DNA of 32,071 bases from Acholeplasmataceae bacterium (GTDB lineage Bacteria; Bacillota_I; Bacilli_A; ML615J-28; CAG-313), in NCBI GenBank assembly GCA_012838945.1, contig DUOG01000013.1, positions 1 to 32,071 on the forward strand. The letters are read 5' to 3'. The notes under the pieces were generated by a model. The model did no database searches. It worked only from the letters and a program-made list of their open reading frames with translations, and was not told the DNA's origin. The position numbers and the translations under genes are program-made. How positions within the stretch are numbered: position 1 is the first letter of the stretch; every line of letters begins with the position of its first letter. Shown here piece by piece: positions 14,430 to 23,146 of the stretch.

Positions 14430-15689
14430 ATGATTAAGTTAAAAAAATACCAAAGTGATGAGTTTGTTACATATTATGATTCAGATGAAGTGGTTACACT
14501 TCCCGAACTTTATGAAAAACGACCAAATGATGTAAGAGGTGTTTGGGTATCAAATGTTGCTAATATCGATACACCGATTATGAAGGAAAAAACAGAATAT
14601 CAAGAATACTTACAAAAGATGATGGAAAACATTGCTTCATATAACATCAATACCGTTGTCTTTCAAGTTCGTCCGGCTAATGATGCTTATTACCCTTCTA
14701 AATTAAATCCTTACTCTCGTTTTATTACTGGAGTAGAAGGAAAGGACCCAGGATTTGATGTCTTAGATTATGTCATCAATTTAGCAAAAAAATATAACAT
14801 TAAAATCCATGCATGGATCAATCCTTATCGAGTAAGTGTTCGTTCTTTAACTAATGACAACCTTACAGTTGAAGAGTATTTGGCTACCCTTGATGATTTA
14901 AACTTTGCGAAAAGAAATCCACATTTAACAATTCAAGATTCTTCTGGCAAGTTAATATTACGACCAGCAGCCCCTGAAGTTATTGACTTTGTGGCTCAAA
15001 CTATTATGGAAATTGTGGAAAACTATGATGTAGAAGCGGTTCATATTGATGATTATTTCTATCCATATGCTAAAATTGATGAAGCTTTGGAGCAAGAAGA
15101 TTATGATAAATATGCCCTTCCAAATGAGAGTTTTGCTGATTTCAGACGTCGAAATGTTGACAACATGATTAAGCGAATTTATGATGATTTAAAAGAATTT
15201 TTTGTCAAAACAGGCAGGAAAGTATTGTTTGGTATAAGTCCATTTAGTGTCTACCGAACTAATAAAAAATATAAAGAAACTGGATGGGAAAAAGGATCAC
15301 GCCATAGTGGTGGGGCTCTTGAGTGCTATACCGATTTATATTCAGACATCTATAAATGGATGAAAGAAGGATGGATCGACTATGTCGTTCCTCAAGCTTA
15401 CTTCCCATTTGAACGAAAAGATATCACTTATCATGATATTGTTCGCTGGTGGAGTGAAATTTCTAAGACAACTAATACAACCTTATACATTGGCCAAGGG
15501 CTTTATCAAATGGGAGCTAAAGATAAGCCAGAATGGTCCAGCCCAAATGAGATTGCCAATCAATTAAAATACAATCAAAACTTTGATAACATCGAAGGAA
15601 CAATCTTTTTTACCTACCATGATTTAGTTAAATCGGATAATGAAATTAAAAATCAAGCTTTAGAAACGATAAGAGACTTGTGGAAATAA
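14430..15689 (+). CDS. cytosolic GHL10 (DUF187) glycosyl hydrolase
   Basis: Paralogue of the preceding enzyme but without signal peptide or membrane segment: the 419 residues start 'MIKLKKYQSDEFVTYYDSDEV' and lead directly to the barrel. Shared motifs: 'DVRGVWVSNVANID', 'NTVVFQVRPANDAYY', 'IHAWINPYRVS', 'AVHIDDYFYPYA' and 'WIDYVVPQAYFPF'. The C-terminal beta domains and anchor of the secreted copy are missing, as expected for a single-domain cytosolic form. It starts three bases after the upstream stop, behind GAGG, so both are made together, and a strong terminator ends the unit. The pair suggests cutting of long glycan outside and of imported oligosaccharides inside. Exact bond and substrate are not shown by the sequence. 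Confidence 0.85.
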   Translation: MIKLKKYQSDEFVTYYDSDEVVTLPELYEKRPNDVRGVWVSNVANIDTPIMKEKTEYQEYLQKMMENIASYNINTVVFQVRPANDAYYPSKLNPYSRFITGVEGKDPGFDVLDYVINLAKKYNIKIHAWINPYRVSVRSLTNDNLTVEEYLATLDDLNFAKRNPHLTIQDSSGKLILRPAAPEVIDFVAQTIMEIVENYDVEAVHIDDYFYPYAKIDEALEQEDYDKYALPNESFADFRRRNVDNMIKRIYDDLKEFFVKTGRKVLFGISPFSVYRTNKKYKETGWEKGSRHSGGALECYTDLYSDIYKWMKEGWIDYVVPQAYFPFERKDITYHDIVRWWSEISKTTNTTLYIGQGLYQMGAKDKPEWSSPNEIANQLKYNQNFDNIEGTIFFTYHDLVKSDNEIKNQALETIRDLWK

Positions 15690-15690
15690 G

Positions 15691-15730
15691 AAAAATGCTT
15701 AAGGGTGACGACCATCCTTAAGCATTTTTA
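15691..15730 (+). terminator. strong terminator after the GHL10 pair
   Basis: A perfect 14-bp stem, AAAAATGCTTAAGG / CCTTAAGCATTTTT, with an 11-base loop starts just after the stop codon. The A and T ends of the arms would let it work in either direction. It separates the dipeptidase-GHL10 operon from the transport operon. Confidence 0.92.
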
Positions 15731-15859
15731 CTGTCATCTTTGAAATACCATTTTTTTCTCTATTTCCATTTATTATATTTAATACCATATTATAGGTAAA
15801 AATGGCCTGTTTTTGGCTGTCCAATTAATGGAATTGGCAAATTTGGTGTTATATTCTGC
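15731..15859. other. AT-rich spacer with a palindrome
   Basis: This part of the 247-base gap before the GH20 gene holds no ORF. It contains CCAATT-AATGG-AATTGG (15821-15837), a perfect 6-bp inverted repeat about 23 bp upstream of the -35, in the usual place for an activator or an upstream repressor site. Nothing else is recognisable. Confidence 0.4.
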
Positions 15860-15888
15860 TTGAAAAAAAACGCTTTCTATTATATAAT
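15860..15888 (+). promoter_or_regulatory. promoter of the GH20-ABC transport operon
   Basis: TTGAAA (15860-15865) and TATAAT (15883-15888) are separated by exactly 17 bp. It is one of the best sigma-A-type promoters in the window and probably drives the long operon that begins with the GH20 gene. Confidence 0.8.
15867..15878. promoter_or_regulatory. LacI-family/cre-like operator in the promoter spacer
   Basis: AAAACGCTTTCT contains the AANCGNTT core of LacI-family and CcpA cre sites and lies wholly between -35 and -10. Binding here would block RNA polymerase, so repression is expected. Against the 14-base cre consensus there are three outer mismatches. The LacI-type regulator at 1882 is a possible binder, as would be a CcpA elsewhere. 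Confidence 0.55.
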
Positions 15889-15936
15889 ATATTAGTATTA
15901 TAGGATAGCCCTTTTTTATAATAATGAGGTGAATTT

Positions 15937-17787
15937 ATGTATCAAATTATTCCCTATGTAAAAGAGAAAGTATACCTTGATGGTAAAATCAAAATATCAG
16001 AGATCAAAACCTTCTTTTGTGACCCTCTTTTACTAGAAATAGCTCCTGAAGTTCAAAAGATCTTTCCTCAAATTACCCTAATAAATGATTTAGAAAAAGC
16101 AGATATCATCATAAGTTTAGAAGCATTTGCGAAAGAAGAGTACAAGATCGAAATTGATAATAATAAAATTTTGATTAAAGCGGGCTTTCTTAACGGATGC
16201 TTTTATGCATTAATGACCTTAAAGCAAATTATTGCTCAAGTAGATGATGAAGTGTATAACTTAGTTATTCACGACTTTCCATCACTCGCAATTCGGGGCT
16301 TTATGATGGATATCTCACGTAACAAGGTTCCTAAACTCGAAACGCTAAAAGCGTTTGTCGATAAGATGGCGGAACTTAAGTACAACCATTTTGAACTATA
16401 TGTTGAAGGCTTTTCCTTTGAATATCGTAGCTTTAAAAACTATTTAGAAGAAGAAGGATATATTACCGTTGAAGAGTATATTGAACTAGAAAAATATTGT
16501 GCGAGTAAAATGATTGATCTTGTTCCAAATCAAAATGGACTTGGCCATATGACTGATTGGTTACAACATGATGAGTTTAAAGATTTGGCTGAAAGTCCAG
16601 ATGGTTTCTTTATTTGGGGAGCTCATCGAGCACCAAGTACTCTTAATGTCACTGATGAGAGAAGTATCAAACATGTCAAGCGCATGTATGATGATATGTT
16701 ACCTTACAGTAATTCACCTTATTTTAATATGAACTTTGACGAACCGTATGAACTAGGTGAAGGTAAAAGTAAAGAATATTGTGAGAAACACGGAAAAGAA
16801 AAGGCGTTTATTGATTATTTAAATACACTATATCAACATGTAAAGCAATACGAAAAAACTGGTTTGATCTGGGGTGACTTTTTGCTAAAGCATCCTCAAA
16901 CCTTAAAACAACTTCCTGAAGATTTAATCTTCATTGATTGGGGTTATCACAAATCTTATCCGTTTGATGAGCATCTTAAGATGTTAGCCGAACTTAAGAT
17001 TCCTTTTATGGCGGCACCGGGAACAAGTACCTGGTCATCAATTACTGGAAAGATTGATGATATGATGATGACTGTTAAAAACAGTACCACGCACACAAAA
17101 TTAAATCACGGATTAGGAGTCTTAATGACTGACTGGGGCGATATGGGCCATCTTCAATATCTGCCTGTTAGTTATCCAGGTTTAGTTTATGCGGCTAGCG
17201 GTATGTGGGGGGAACTCCCAGCAACCGAAAAAGAAGTAATTGCCTATCTTGATCAGGCAATCTTTCAAGATGAAGCACAGATAATAGGACGTTTATTATT
17301 TGAATTGGGTCGTTATGACCGCTTAGAAGGTATCTATCGTGATTATGGAACTAAAACTTTCTCGGTAATCTTATGGGCCGATTTGACCCAAAATGAATCG
17401 GATCCACTTAATGCCTTTATCGATAAGATGAAATCAAATCTTATTGATGAAAATCACTATACAAAGCTAGTAGAACACTCAGATCATTGGGAACAAGAAT
17501 TAGCGGAAGCCCAACCAAAGTGTGCTGATGCTGAGTTGATTTTAAAGGAAATTAAGTATAGTATTCGCTTACTAAGGTTACTATGGAAAGCCAATCGTGC
17601 CTTTGATCAATCACTTGATCAAGATCGTCGAGAAACCTTCATTGACGAATCAATTAAAGGTTTAGCTGAGCATCGTGACCTTCATTTGGAGGCTTGGGAT
17701 GCTAGAAATAAACATGGAGGATTTGATAAGAGTTATGGCCGTTTAGCCAACCTTATCAAAGTTTTAGAGAAATGGCGTCAACAATAA
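15937..17787 (+). CDS. GH20-type beta-N-acetylhexosaminidase, cytosolic
   Basis: GH20 enzymes release terminal GlcNAc or GalNAc by substrate-assisted catalysis with an Asp-Glu pair. Seen: an N-terminal GH20b-like alpha/beta domain (residues about 1-115) ending 'VIHDFPSLAIRGFMMDISRNKVP', then the barrel with 'KMAELKYNHFELYVEGFSFEY', 'LVPNQNGLGHM', and the catalytic pair in 'FNMNFDEPYELGEGKS' (Asp-Glu about 268-269). A helical C-terminal region (about 470-616) follows. No signal peptide, so it would act on imported oligosaccharides. Start ATG 15937 has GAGGTGAA. It is the first gene after the regulated promoter. Sequence context departs from the classic 'GGDE', so specificity could differ from chitobiose-type GH20 enzymes. 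Confidence 0.82.
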   Translation: MYQIIPYVKEKVYLDGKIKISEIKTFFCDPLLLEIAPEVQKIFPQITLINDLEKADIIISLEAFAKEEYKIEIDNNKILIKAGFLNGCFYALMTLKQIIAQVDDEVYNLVIHDFPSLAIRGFMMDISRNKVPKLETLKAFVDKMAELKYNHFELYVEGFSFEYRSFKNYLEEEGYITVEEYIELEKYCASKMIDLVPNQNGLGHMTDWLQHDEFKDLAESPDGFFIWGAHRAPSTLNVTDERSIKHVKRMYDDMLPYSNSPYFNMNFDEPYELGEGKSKEYCEKHGKEKAFIDYLNTLYQHVKQYEKTGLIWGDFLLKHPQTLKQLPEDLIFIDWGYHKSYPFDEHLKMLAELKIPFMAAPGTSTWSSITGKIDDMMMTVKNSTTHTKLNHGLGVLMTDWGDMGHLQYLPVSYPGLVYAASGMWGELPATEKEVIAYLDQAIFQDEAQIIGRLLFELGRYDRLEGIYRDYGTKTFSVILWADLTQNESDPLNAFIDKMKSNLIDENHYTKLVEHSDHWEQELAEAQPKCADAELILKEIKYSIRLLRLLWKANRAFDQSLDQDRRETFIDESIKGLAEHRDLHLEAWDARNKHGGFDKSYGRLANLIKVLEKWRQQ

Positions 17788-17890
17788 TCGGTTGGCTGCC
17801 AATGCCATTAACATTAAAAGATACATTGATAGCTGGAAAGAAAAGGCCAAGTTGCCAATCTTTTTTAGCCAACTACGAAGAGGTGAAAGT
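17788..17890 (+). promoter_or_regulatory. intercistronic spacer with long-range inverted repeat
   Basis: The 103-base gap between GH20 and the binding-protein gene is the longest inside this operon. GTTGGCT (17791-17797) pairs perfectly with AGCCAAC (17867-17873), just upstream of the GAGGTGA ribosome binding site. It may be a processing or stability element that sets a higher level of the binding protein. The track reads this spacer as coding (start 17792), but it has no ribosome binding site there. Confidence 0.4.
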
Positions 17891-20863
17891 ATGAAAAAAT
17901 TATATTCTGCGATAATTTTGATGGCGATACTTGCGGTTGTAACAAGCTTTTTTCCAAAAGAAGTAAAAGCAACAACTTCATCGTATCGTCAAAATCCATA
18001 TGCATATAAAACATTGTCTAATACTAGCGATGAAATTTTGCCATATGAGGATTATCTTCAAGCTTATACTCAAGCGTTTCCAAACAAAGAAGTTGTTATT
18101 AATGCTTGGGATTTAGCAGGCCACAATGTTACCGTAAATGAAGATGAAGATAATGTTAAATTATCTGATTTAAAAATAGTGGAACACGATGGTCAAAAGG
18201 GTTTATTTACTCCTGAAAGAGGAACTGTTAATTGGTCCTTTGAAGTTGAAGAAGAAGGATATTATCATATTGTTTTAAAATATTATCCAACAACTGAACA
18301 AGGAAAGAGTTCTTCAATCGAACGAAGTCTTCAAATAAAAAATGAAATTCCTTTTGTTGGTGCTGATACATTTGTTTTCTATCGTGTTTGGGGAAATCGT
18401 GACAACGAAATCGCCCGCGACGTTAACGATAATGATATTAAGCCAAAGCAAGTTGAAAAACCAGCTTGGCAAGAAGTATATCTAGTTGATGATATGGGTT
18501 ATATTAGTGATCCTTACTTATTCTATTTTGAAAAAGGAACTAATACCATTAGCTTTCAAGCCATTAAAGAACCTTTAGTAATTGACACTATTAAATTGGT
18601 TCCAAAATTAGATATCATTGATTATAACGAATATAAAACAGTGGTGGCTGGAAAAGAAAATAAAGTTCCAGAAAAAACTCAAATTAGAATCGAAGCAGAA
18701 AATGCAGTATACAAATCTTCTCCAACCCTTTATCCAATAAGTGACCGTGCAAGTATGTTAACCGAACCTTATGATGCATCAAAGATTCGTTTAAATACCA
18801 TTGGCGGTACTAACTGGAAGATCCCTGGTGATAAGATTACTTGGGAATTTGATGTTGACCATGCCGGCTATTACAATATTTCAATGCGTGCCAAACAAAA
18901 TCAAGTGCGCGGAATGTATTCGAGCCGAAAAGTTTATATTGATGGTGAAATCTTATTTGAAGAATTAAATGACACTAACTTCAGATATAACAATAGATGG
19001 CAAAACGTTACTTTAGGTAATGAAGATGGTGCCTTTCTATTCTACTTTGAACCAGGTTCTCACACCATCACAATGGAAGTTACTCTAGGTAAGTATGGGA
19101 CTTTAATTCAACAAACTGAAGCAGTTATTGATGAATTAGGATCACTTTATCGTGACATTATTCGCTTTACTAGTGTTAACCCTGACCCGGGTCGTGACTA
19201 CCAACTTACTAGACAAATCCCTAACCTATTAGAACGTTTTGAAAAAGCAAGTGCAGAGTTAAAGTTTATCTCTAGTGAGATAGCTCGTATCTCTGGTGGT
19301 AAGAGTGATAAGACTGGTGTTATTGACAGTGTAGTTGTTCAATTAGATGACTTAATTAAAAAACACCGTTCAATCCCAACTCGTTTACTCCAATTAAACA
19401 ATAATATTTCTTCTCTAGGTAACTTATTGATTCTATTACGAGAATTACCATTAACTATTGACTATATCTTGATCCATACTCCAGATGTTAAATTGCCACG
19501 CGCTAATGAAAACTTCTTTGAAAGAATATGGAATGGTATTGTTCAATTCTGGAATTCATTCTTCAATGACTATTCAGCAATCTCTAAAACAGTAGGTGCT
19601 GAAGAACGAACTAGTATTGAAGTTTGGATGACAATGGGACGTGACCAAGCCAACGTGCTTCGTCAACTCATTGACGAAAGTTTTACCCCTGATACAAATA
19701 TTGGGGTTGACTTAAAACTCGTAAGTGGTGATGTTCTCTTAAGAGCAACCTTAGCTGGTATTGGACCAGACGTTGCGATTAACGTTGATAGTACCTTACC
19801 GGTAAACTATGCACTACGTAAAGCTGTTTATGATATTAGTCAGTTCCCTGACTATCATGATTTTGTTGGAACTTATCTTCCATATGAAGAAAAGCAGTTC
19901 CATCCTAGTGCTTTAGAACCGTTTACTTTTAATGGTGGTGTTTATGCATTACCGGAAAAACAAACATTCTTAATGATGTATGTTCGTGATGACATTGTTG
20001 CTGATCTAGGACTTAAAGTTCCAAAGACATGGCTAGAAATCATTGAGATTATTCCTGACTTACAAGCTAATCAATTACAGTTCTACCTACCAGTAAACGA
20101 AGCTGGAGCATCAGCATTGAACCCAATCTTTGTTTCTATGCTCTATCAAAATGGTGGAGAACTATATATAAACGATGGTAAAGAAACTGGTTTATTAAGT
20201 AAAGAAGCAATGGACACGTTTGAATTCTGGACTGAATTCTATACCCTCTATTCCTTCCCTAAATCAGCTAACTTTATTAACCGTTTCCGTACTGGTGAAA
20301 TGCCAATGGGTATTGCTTATTATGAAGCATATAACACATTAAGTGTTTTCGCTCCTGAGTTACGTGGTAAATGGTCATTCCACCCAATCCCTGGAACTGA
20401 GAGAGTTGATGAACATGGTAATGTATATATCGATAATACTGCTACTACCATTGGTTCAGGTGTTGTTATGTTAAGACAACCAGCAGAAAAATCTGAACAA
20501 GTACGTAATGATTCATGGGAATTTATGAAGTGGTGGACAAGTACTGAAACTCAAGTTCAATTTGGACGTGAGATGGAAGGTATCTTAGGCCCAGCCGCTC
20601 GTCATAATACCGCAAATAAATTAGCTCTTGAACAATTAGCTTGGCCAGCCAAAGACCAAAGAGCGTTGATTGAACAACAATATAACATTAAATCAATTCC
20701 GCAAGTTGCTGGTAGTTATATTGTTGGACGTGAAGTAGAAAATGCTTTCCGTCGTGTTATCAATGATTTGGCCAATGCACGCGAAACCCTTTATGAATAC
20801 TCGCTTTCAATTAATCGTGAAATTGATCGTAAACGTAAAGAGTTCGACTTACCACTAGCTTAA
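17891..20863 (+). CDS. oversized extracellular solute-binding protein (family 1) with beta-sandwich domains
   Basis: Substrate receptor of a carbohydrate ABC importer, about twice the usual size (990 residues). Seen in order: signal peptide 'MKKLYSAIILMAILAVVTSFFPKEVKA'; two carbohydrate-binding-like beta-sandwich segments, about 60-230 and 260-410 (the second begins 'IRIEAENAVYKSS', typical of CBM6/35-like folds, and both contain 'WEFDV/WSFEV' and 'FYFE' strands); a helical linker about 430-560; and a solute-binding domain about 575-960 with 'WMTMGRDQANVLRQLIDESF', 'GPDVAINV', 'FNGGVYALPEKQTFLMMYVRDDI' and 'GSGVVMLR'. There is no lipobox Cys and no C-terminal membrane segment, so how it stays at the membrane is unclear. 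The track start at 17792 is rejected; ATG 17891 has GAGGTGA. Permeases follow after 18 bases. Confidence 0.85.
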   Translation: MKKLYSAIILMAILAVVTSFFPKEVKATTSSYRQNPYAYKTLSNTSDEILPYEDYLQAYTQAFPNKEVVINAWDLAGHNVTVNEDEDNVKLSDLKIVEHDGQKGLFTPERGTVNWSFEVEEEGYYHIVLKYYPTTEQGKSSSIERSLQIKNEIPFVGADTFVFYRVWGNRDNEIARDVNDNDIKPKQVEKPAWQEVYLVDDMGYISDPYLFYFEKGTNTISFQAIKEPLVIDTIKLVPKLDIIDYNEYKTVVAGKENKVPEKTQIRIEAENAVYKSSPTLYPISDRASMLTEPYDASKIRLNTIGGTNWKIPGDKITWEFDVDHAGYYNISMRAKQNQVRGMYSSRKVYIDGEILFEELNDTNFRYNNRWQNVTLGNEDGAFLFYFEPGSHTITMEVTLGKYGTLIQQTEAVIDELGSLYRDIIRFTSVNPDPGRDYQLTRQIPNLLERFEKASAELKFISSEIARISGGKSDKTGVIDSVVVQLDDLIKKHRSIPTRLLQLNNNISSLGNLLILLRELPLTIDYILIHTPDVKLPRANENFFERIWNGIVQFWNSFFNDYSAISKTVGAEERTSIEVWMTMGRDQANVLRQLIDESFTPDTNIGVDLKLVSGDVLLRATLAGIGPDVAINVDSTLPVNYALRKAVYDISQFPDYHDFVGTYLPYEEKQFHPSALEPFTFNGGVYALPEKQTFLMMYVRDDIVADLGLKVPKTWLEIIEIIPDLQANQLQFYLPVNEAGASALNPIFVSMLYQNGGELYINDGKETGLLSKEAMDTFEFWTEFYTLYSFPKSANFINRFRTGEMPMGIAYYEAYNTLSVFAPELRGKWSFHPIPGTERVDEHGNVYIDNTATTIGSGVVMLRQPAEKSEQVRNDSWEFMKWWTSTETQVQFGREMEGILGPAARHNTANKLALEQLAWPAKDQRALIEQQYNIKSIPQVAGSYIVGREVENAFRRVINDLANARETLYEYSLSINREIDRKRKEFDLPLA

Positions 20864-20881
20864 GGAGGAGTTTGATTCAAA

Positions 20882-22105
20882 ATGCAACGAAATAAAAAGA
20901 AAAAACTAACTAAAGAAGAAAAAATCGCCCTCCGCGCGGCTATAAAAGCCAAGAAAGCTCAGTGGCGAGAAGAAGATAAGTTATTTGATCAAGAAACAAG
21001 AGAACGGCTTGAAGATATTAAAAAAGAGCTTGCTGAAAGCAAACTTGTAAAAGCCGAATTTCTTAAAAAGTTAAAAGAAGATCCAAAAAATCAAGAACTT
21101 AAGGAAGAGTATATTGAGTTCAATAAAAAGCATGAACATATTCTTCAACGTTATCGAATCGAGAAAAACCGTCTTTCACTAGGTTATAAATTAGACCGCT
21201 TTAGTAAAAGAGGTGGAAGACTTCGAAGAGAGTTATATATCAACCGCCAATACTATTATTTAGTGGCACCATATACATTCTTATTCTTAGTCTTCACGGT
21301 TATTCCGGTTATAATGTCACTTATCATTAGTTTTACCTACTTCAACTTGTTGGAATTACCACGCTTTGTTGCTTGGGAAAACTATATGAGATTGTTTATT
21401 GATGACAAGATATTTGTTATCGCAGTTCGAAACACATTAATCTTAGCGGTTATTACTGGACCAATATCATATATTGCTGCCTTCGTCTTTGCCTGGCTAA
21501 TTAATGAATTGCGTCCAAAGTTAAGAGCCTTTATGACTCTTATCTTCTATGCCCCATCAATTTCTGGGAACGTGTATCTAGTTTGGAAGTTAATCTTCTC
21601 TAGTGACATCTATGGGTATGCAAATGCCTTTCTCATAAAATGGGGGTTCATTAATGAACCAATAACCTGGCTGCAGGAGCCTAAGTATATCCTAGCAATC
21701 GTTATTGTTGTTCAATTATGGCTCTCACTTGGGGTAAGCTTCCTGGCCTTCATTGCCGGATTGCAAAATGTTAATAGGGAACTTTATGAAGCGGGTGCCG
21801 TTGACGGTATCAAAAATAGATGGCAAGAACTATGGTATATTACTTTACCACAAATGAAATCACAATTAATGTTCGGGGCCGTTATGCAAATTACATCGAG
21901 TTTATCGATTGCGGAAGTTACGACCAATATTGCTGGGTTCCCGTCAATCGAGTATTCAGCCCATACGATAATCAACCACTTGACGGACTATGGTACGCTG
22001 CGACTTGAGATGGGTTACGCTTCGGCGATTGCGACGATCCTATTCATTGTTATGATTGTGGCTAACGTTCTTGTTCGTAAAATTCTTAGAAGGGTAGGTA
22101 ATTAA
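20882..22105 (+). CDS. carbohydrate ABC transporter permease 1 (MalF/UgpA type)
   Basis: Inner-membrane subunit of a CUT1-type sugar importer. The transmembrane part begins near residue 125 ('YYYLVAPYTFLFLVFTVIPVIMSLIISF') and has six predicted helices. The ATPase-coupling EAA loop is 'ELYEAGAVDGIKNRWQELWYITLPQMK'. Unusual: the first 120 or so residues are a highly charged, helical, probably coiled-coil cytosolic extension ('LTKEEKIALRAAIKAKKAQWREED'). Length 407, against about 300 for typical members. AAGGAGGAG lies 11 bases before ATG 20882. It forms a pair with the next gene. No ATPase gene is in the window; a shared MsmX/UgpC-like ATPase elsewhere is expected. Confidence 0.9.
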   Translation: MQRNKKKKLTKEEKIALRAAIKAKKAQWREEDKLFDQETRERLEDIKKELAESKLVKAEFLKKLKEDPKNQELKEEYIEFNKKHEHILQRYRIEKNRLSLGYKLDRFSKRGGRLRRELYINRQYYYLVAPYTFLFLVFTVIPVIMSLIISFTYFNLLELPRFVAWENYMRLFIDDKIFVIAVRNTLILAVITGPISYIAAFVFAWLINELRPKLRAFMTLIFYAPSISGNVYLVWKLIFSSDIYGYANAFLIKWGFINEPITWLQEPKYILAIVIVVQLWLSLGVSFLAFIAGLQNVNRELYEAGAVDGIKNRWQELWYITLPQMKSQLMFGAVMQITSSLSIAEVTTNIAGFPSIEYSAHTIINHLTDYGTLRLEMGYASAIATILFIVMIVANVLVRKILRRVGN

Positions 22106-22107
22106 TT

Positions 22108-23133
22108 ATGGCAAAAGAAGCTATTAGAGTTGATGATGATCAACTGGCTGGTGCCCCCCTTTCGAAAGAGGAACAGAGGATTATTAAGCGCCAACAGCGC
22201 AAACTAAGAAAGTTTAATATTGTTGATGAAAGCCAATTAAAAGGCTTATCAAAATTTATTTATAATTACAAGAAAAAGCGTCGTATTAAAAGACGTAAAC
22301 GAGTTAGTCGAAGCTTTGCTGGTGACATGGGGCTCTTCTTGGTATTACTTCTCTTTGGAGCCTTTAGTGCTTACCCATTAATTTACTCGATTACTGCTGC
22401 TTTTAAACCGCTTAATGAATTGTTCCTTTATCCTCCGCGACTCTTTCCACAACAATATGTTATGGATAACTTTATTGACCTAGCGAGTTTAATGGAACAA
22501 TCCTGGGTGCCATTCTCTCGATATTTCTTTAACACCATCTTTATTACCTTAACGGGAACAGTTGGACACGTTATTATCGCGTCAATGGCAGCTTATCCAC
22601 TTGCTAAGCATAATTTCTTAGGTAAAAAATTAATATTCTCATTAGTTGTTTACTCGTTGATGTTTGCTCCACAGGTAACAGCAACCCCAAGTTATATTAT
22701 GTTTAGTACTTTAGGGCTAATTGATAGTCAATGGGCAATTATCTTACCAGCCTTTGCCTATACTTTAGGGCTCTACTTGATGAAACAATTTATGGATACG
22801 ATTCCAATGGAACTCATTGAATCGGCCAAGATAGATGGTGCCAGTGAATTTAAGATATATTGGAAGGTTATCATGCCGATTGTTAAACCGGCTTGGTTGA
22901 CCTTAATTATCTTGTTATTCCAACGCTTATGGAATACGGATGGTGGTGTTTACATTTATAGTGAACAATTAAAACCGGTTAGTTATGCGCTACATCAAAT
23001 TATTGCTCAAGGTGTTGCTCGAGCAGGTACAGCTTCGGCGGTACTCTTAATTATGATGGTTGTGCCAATTACCGTCTTCATCCTATCTCAAAGCCAAATT
23101 ATCGAAACGATGGCCCATTCTGGTATGAAGTAG
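22108..23133 (+). CDS. carbohydrate ABC transporter permease 2 (MalG type)
   Basis: Second permease of the first pair. About 70 N-terminal residues are cytosolic and very basic ('YKKKRRIKRRKRVSRS'), then come six predicted helices from 'DMGLFLVLLLFGAFSAYPLIYSITAAFKP', a MalG-type start. EAA loop: 'ELIESAKIDGASEFKIYWKVIMPIVKP'. Length 341 against about 280 for typical members, the excess being the N-terminal extension. It starts two bases after the first permease stops, so both are made in equal amounts. 'AAFKPLNELFLYPP' is the usual region after helix 1 in CUT1 MalG-type proteins. Confidence 0.9.
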   Translation: MAKEAIRVDDDQLAGAPLSKEEQRIIKRQQRKLRKFNIVDESQLKGLSKFIYNYKKKRRIKRRKRVSRSFAGDMGLFLVLLLFGAFSAYPLIYSITAAFKPLNELFLYPPRLFPQQYVMDNFIDLASLMEQSWVPFSRYFFNTIFITLTGTVGHVIIASMAAYPLAKHNFLGKKLIFSLVVYSLMFAPQVTATPSYIMFSTLGLIDSQWAIILPAFAYTLGLYLMKQFMDTIPMELIESAKIDGASEFKIYWKVIMPIVKPAWLTLIILLFQRLWNTDGGVYIYSEQLKPVSYALHQIIAQGVARAGTASAVLLIMMVVPITVFILSQSQIIETMAHSGMK

Positions 23134-23146
23134 GAGGTAACAAAAG

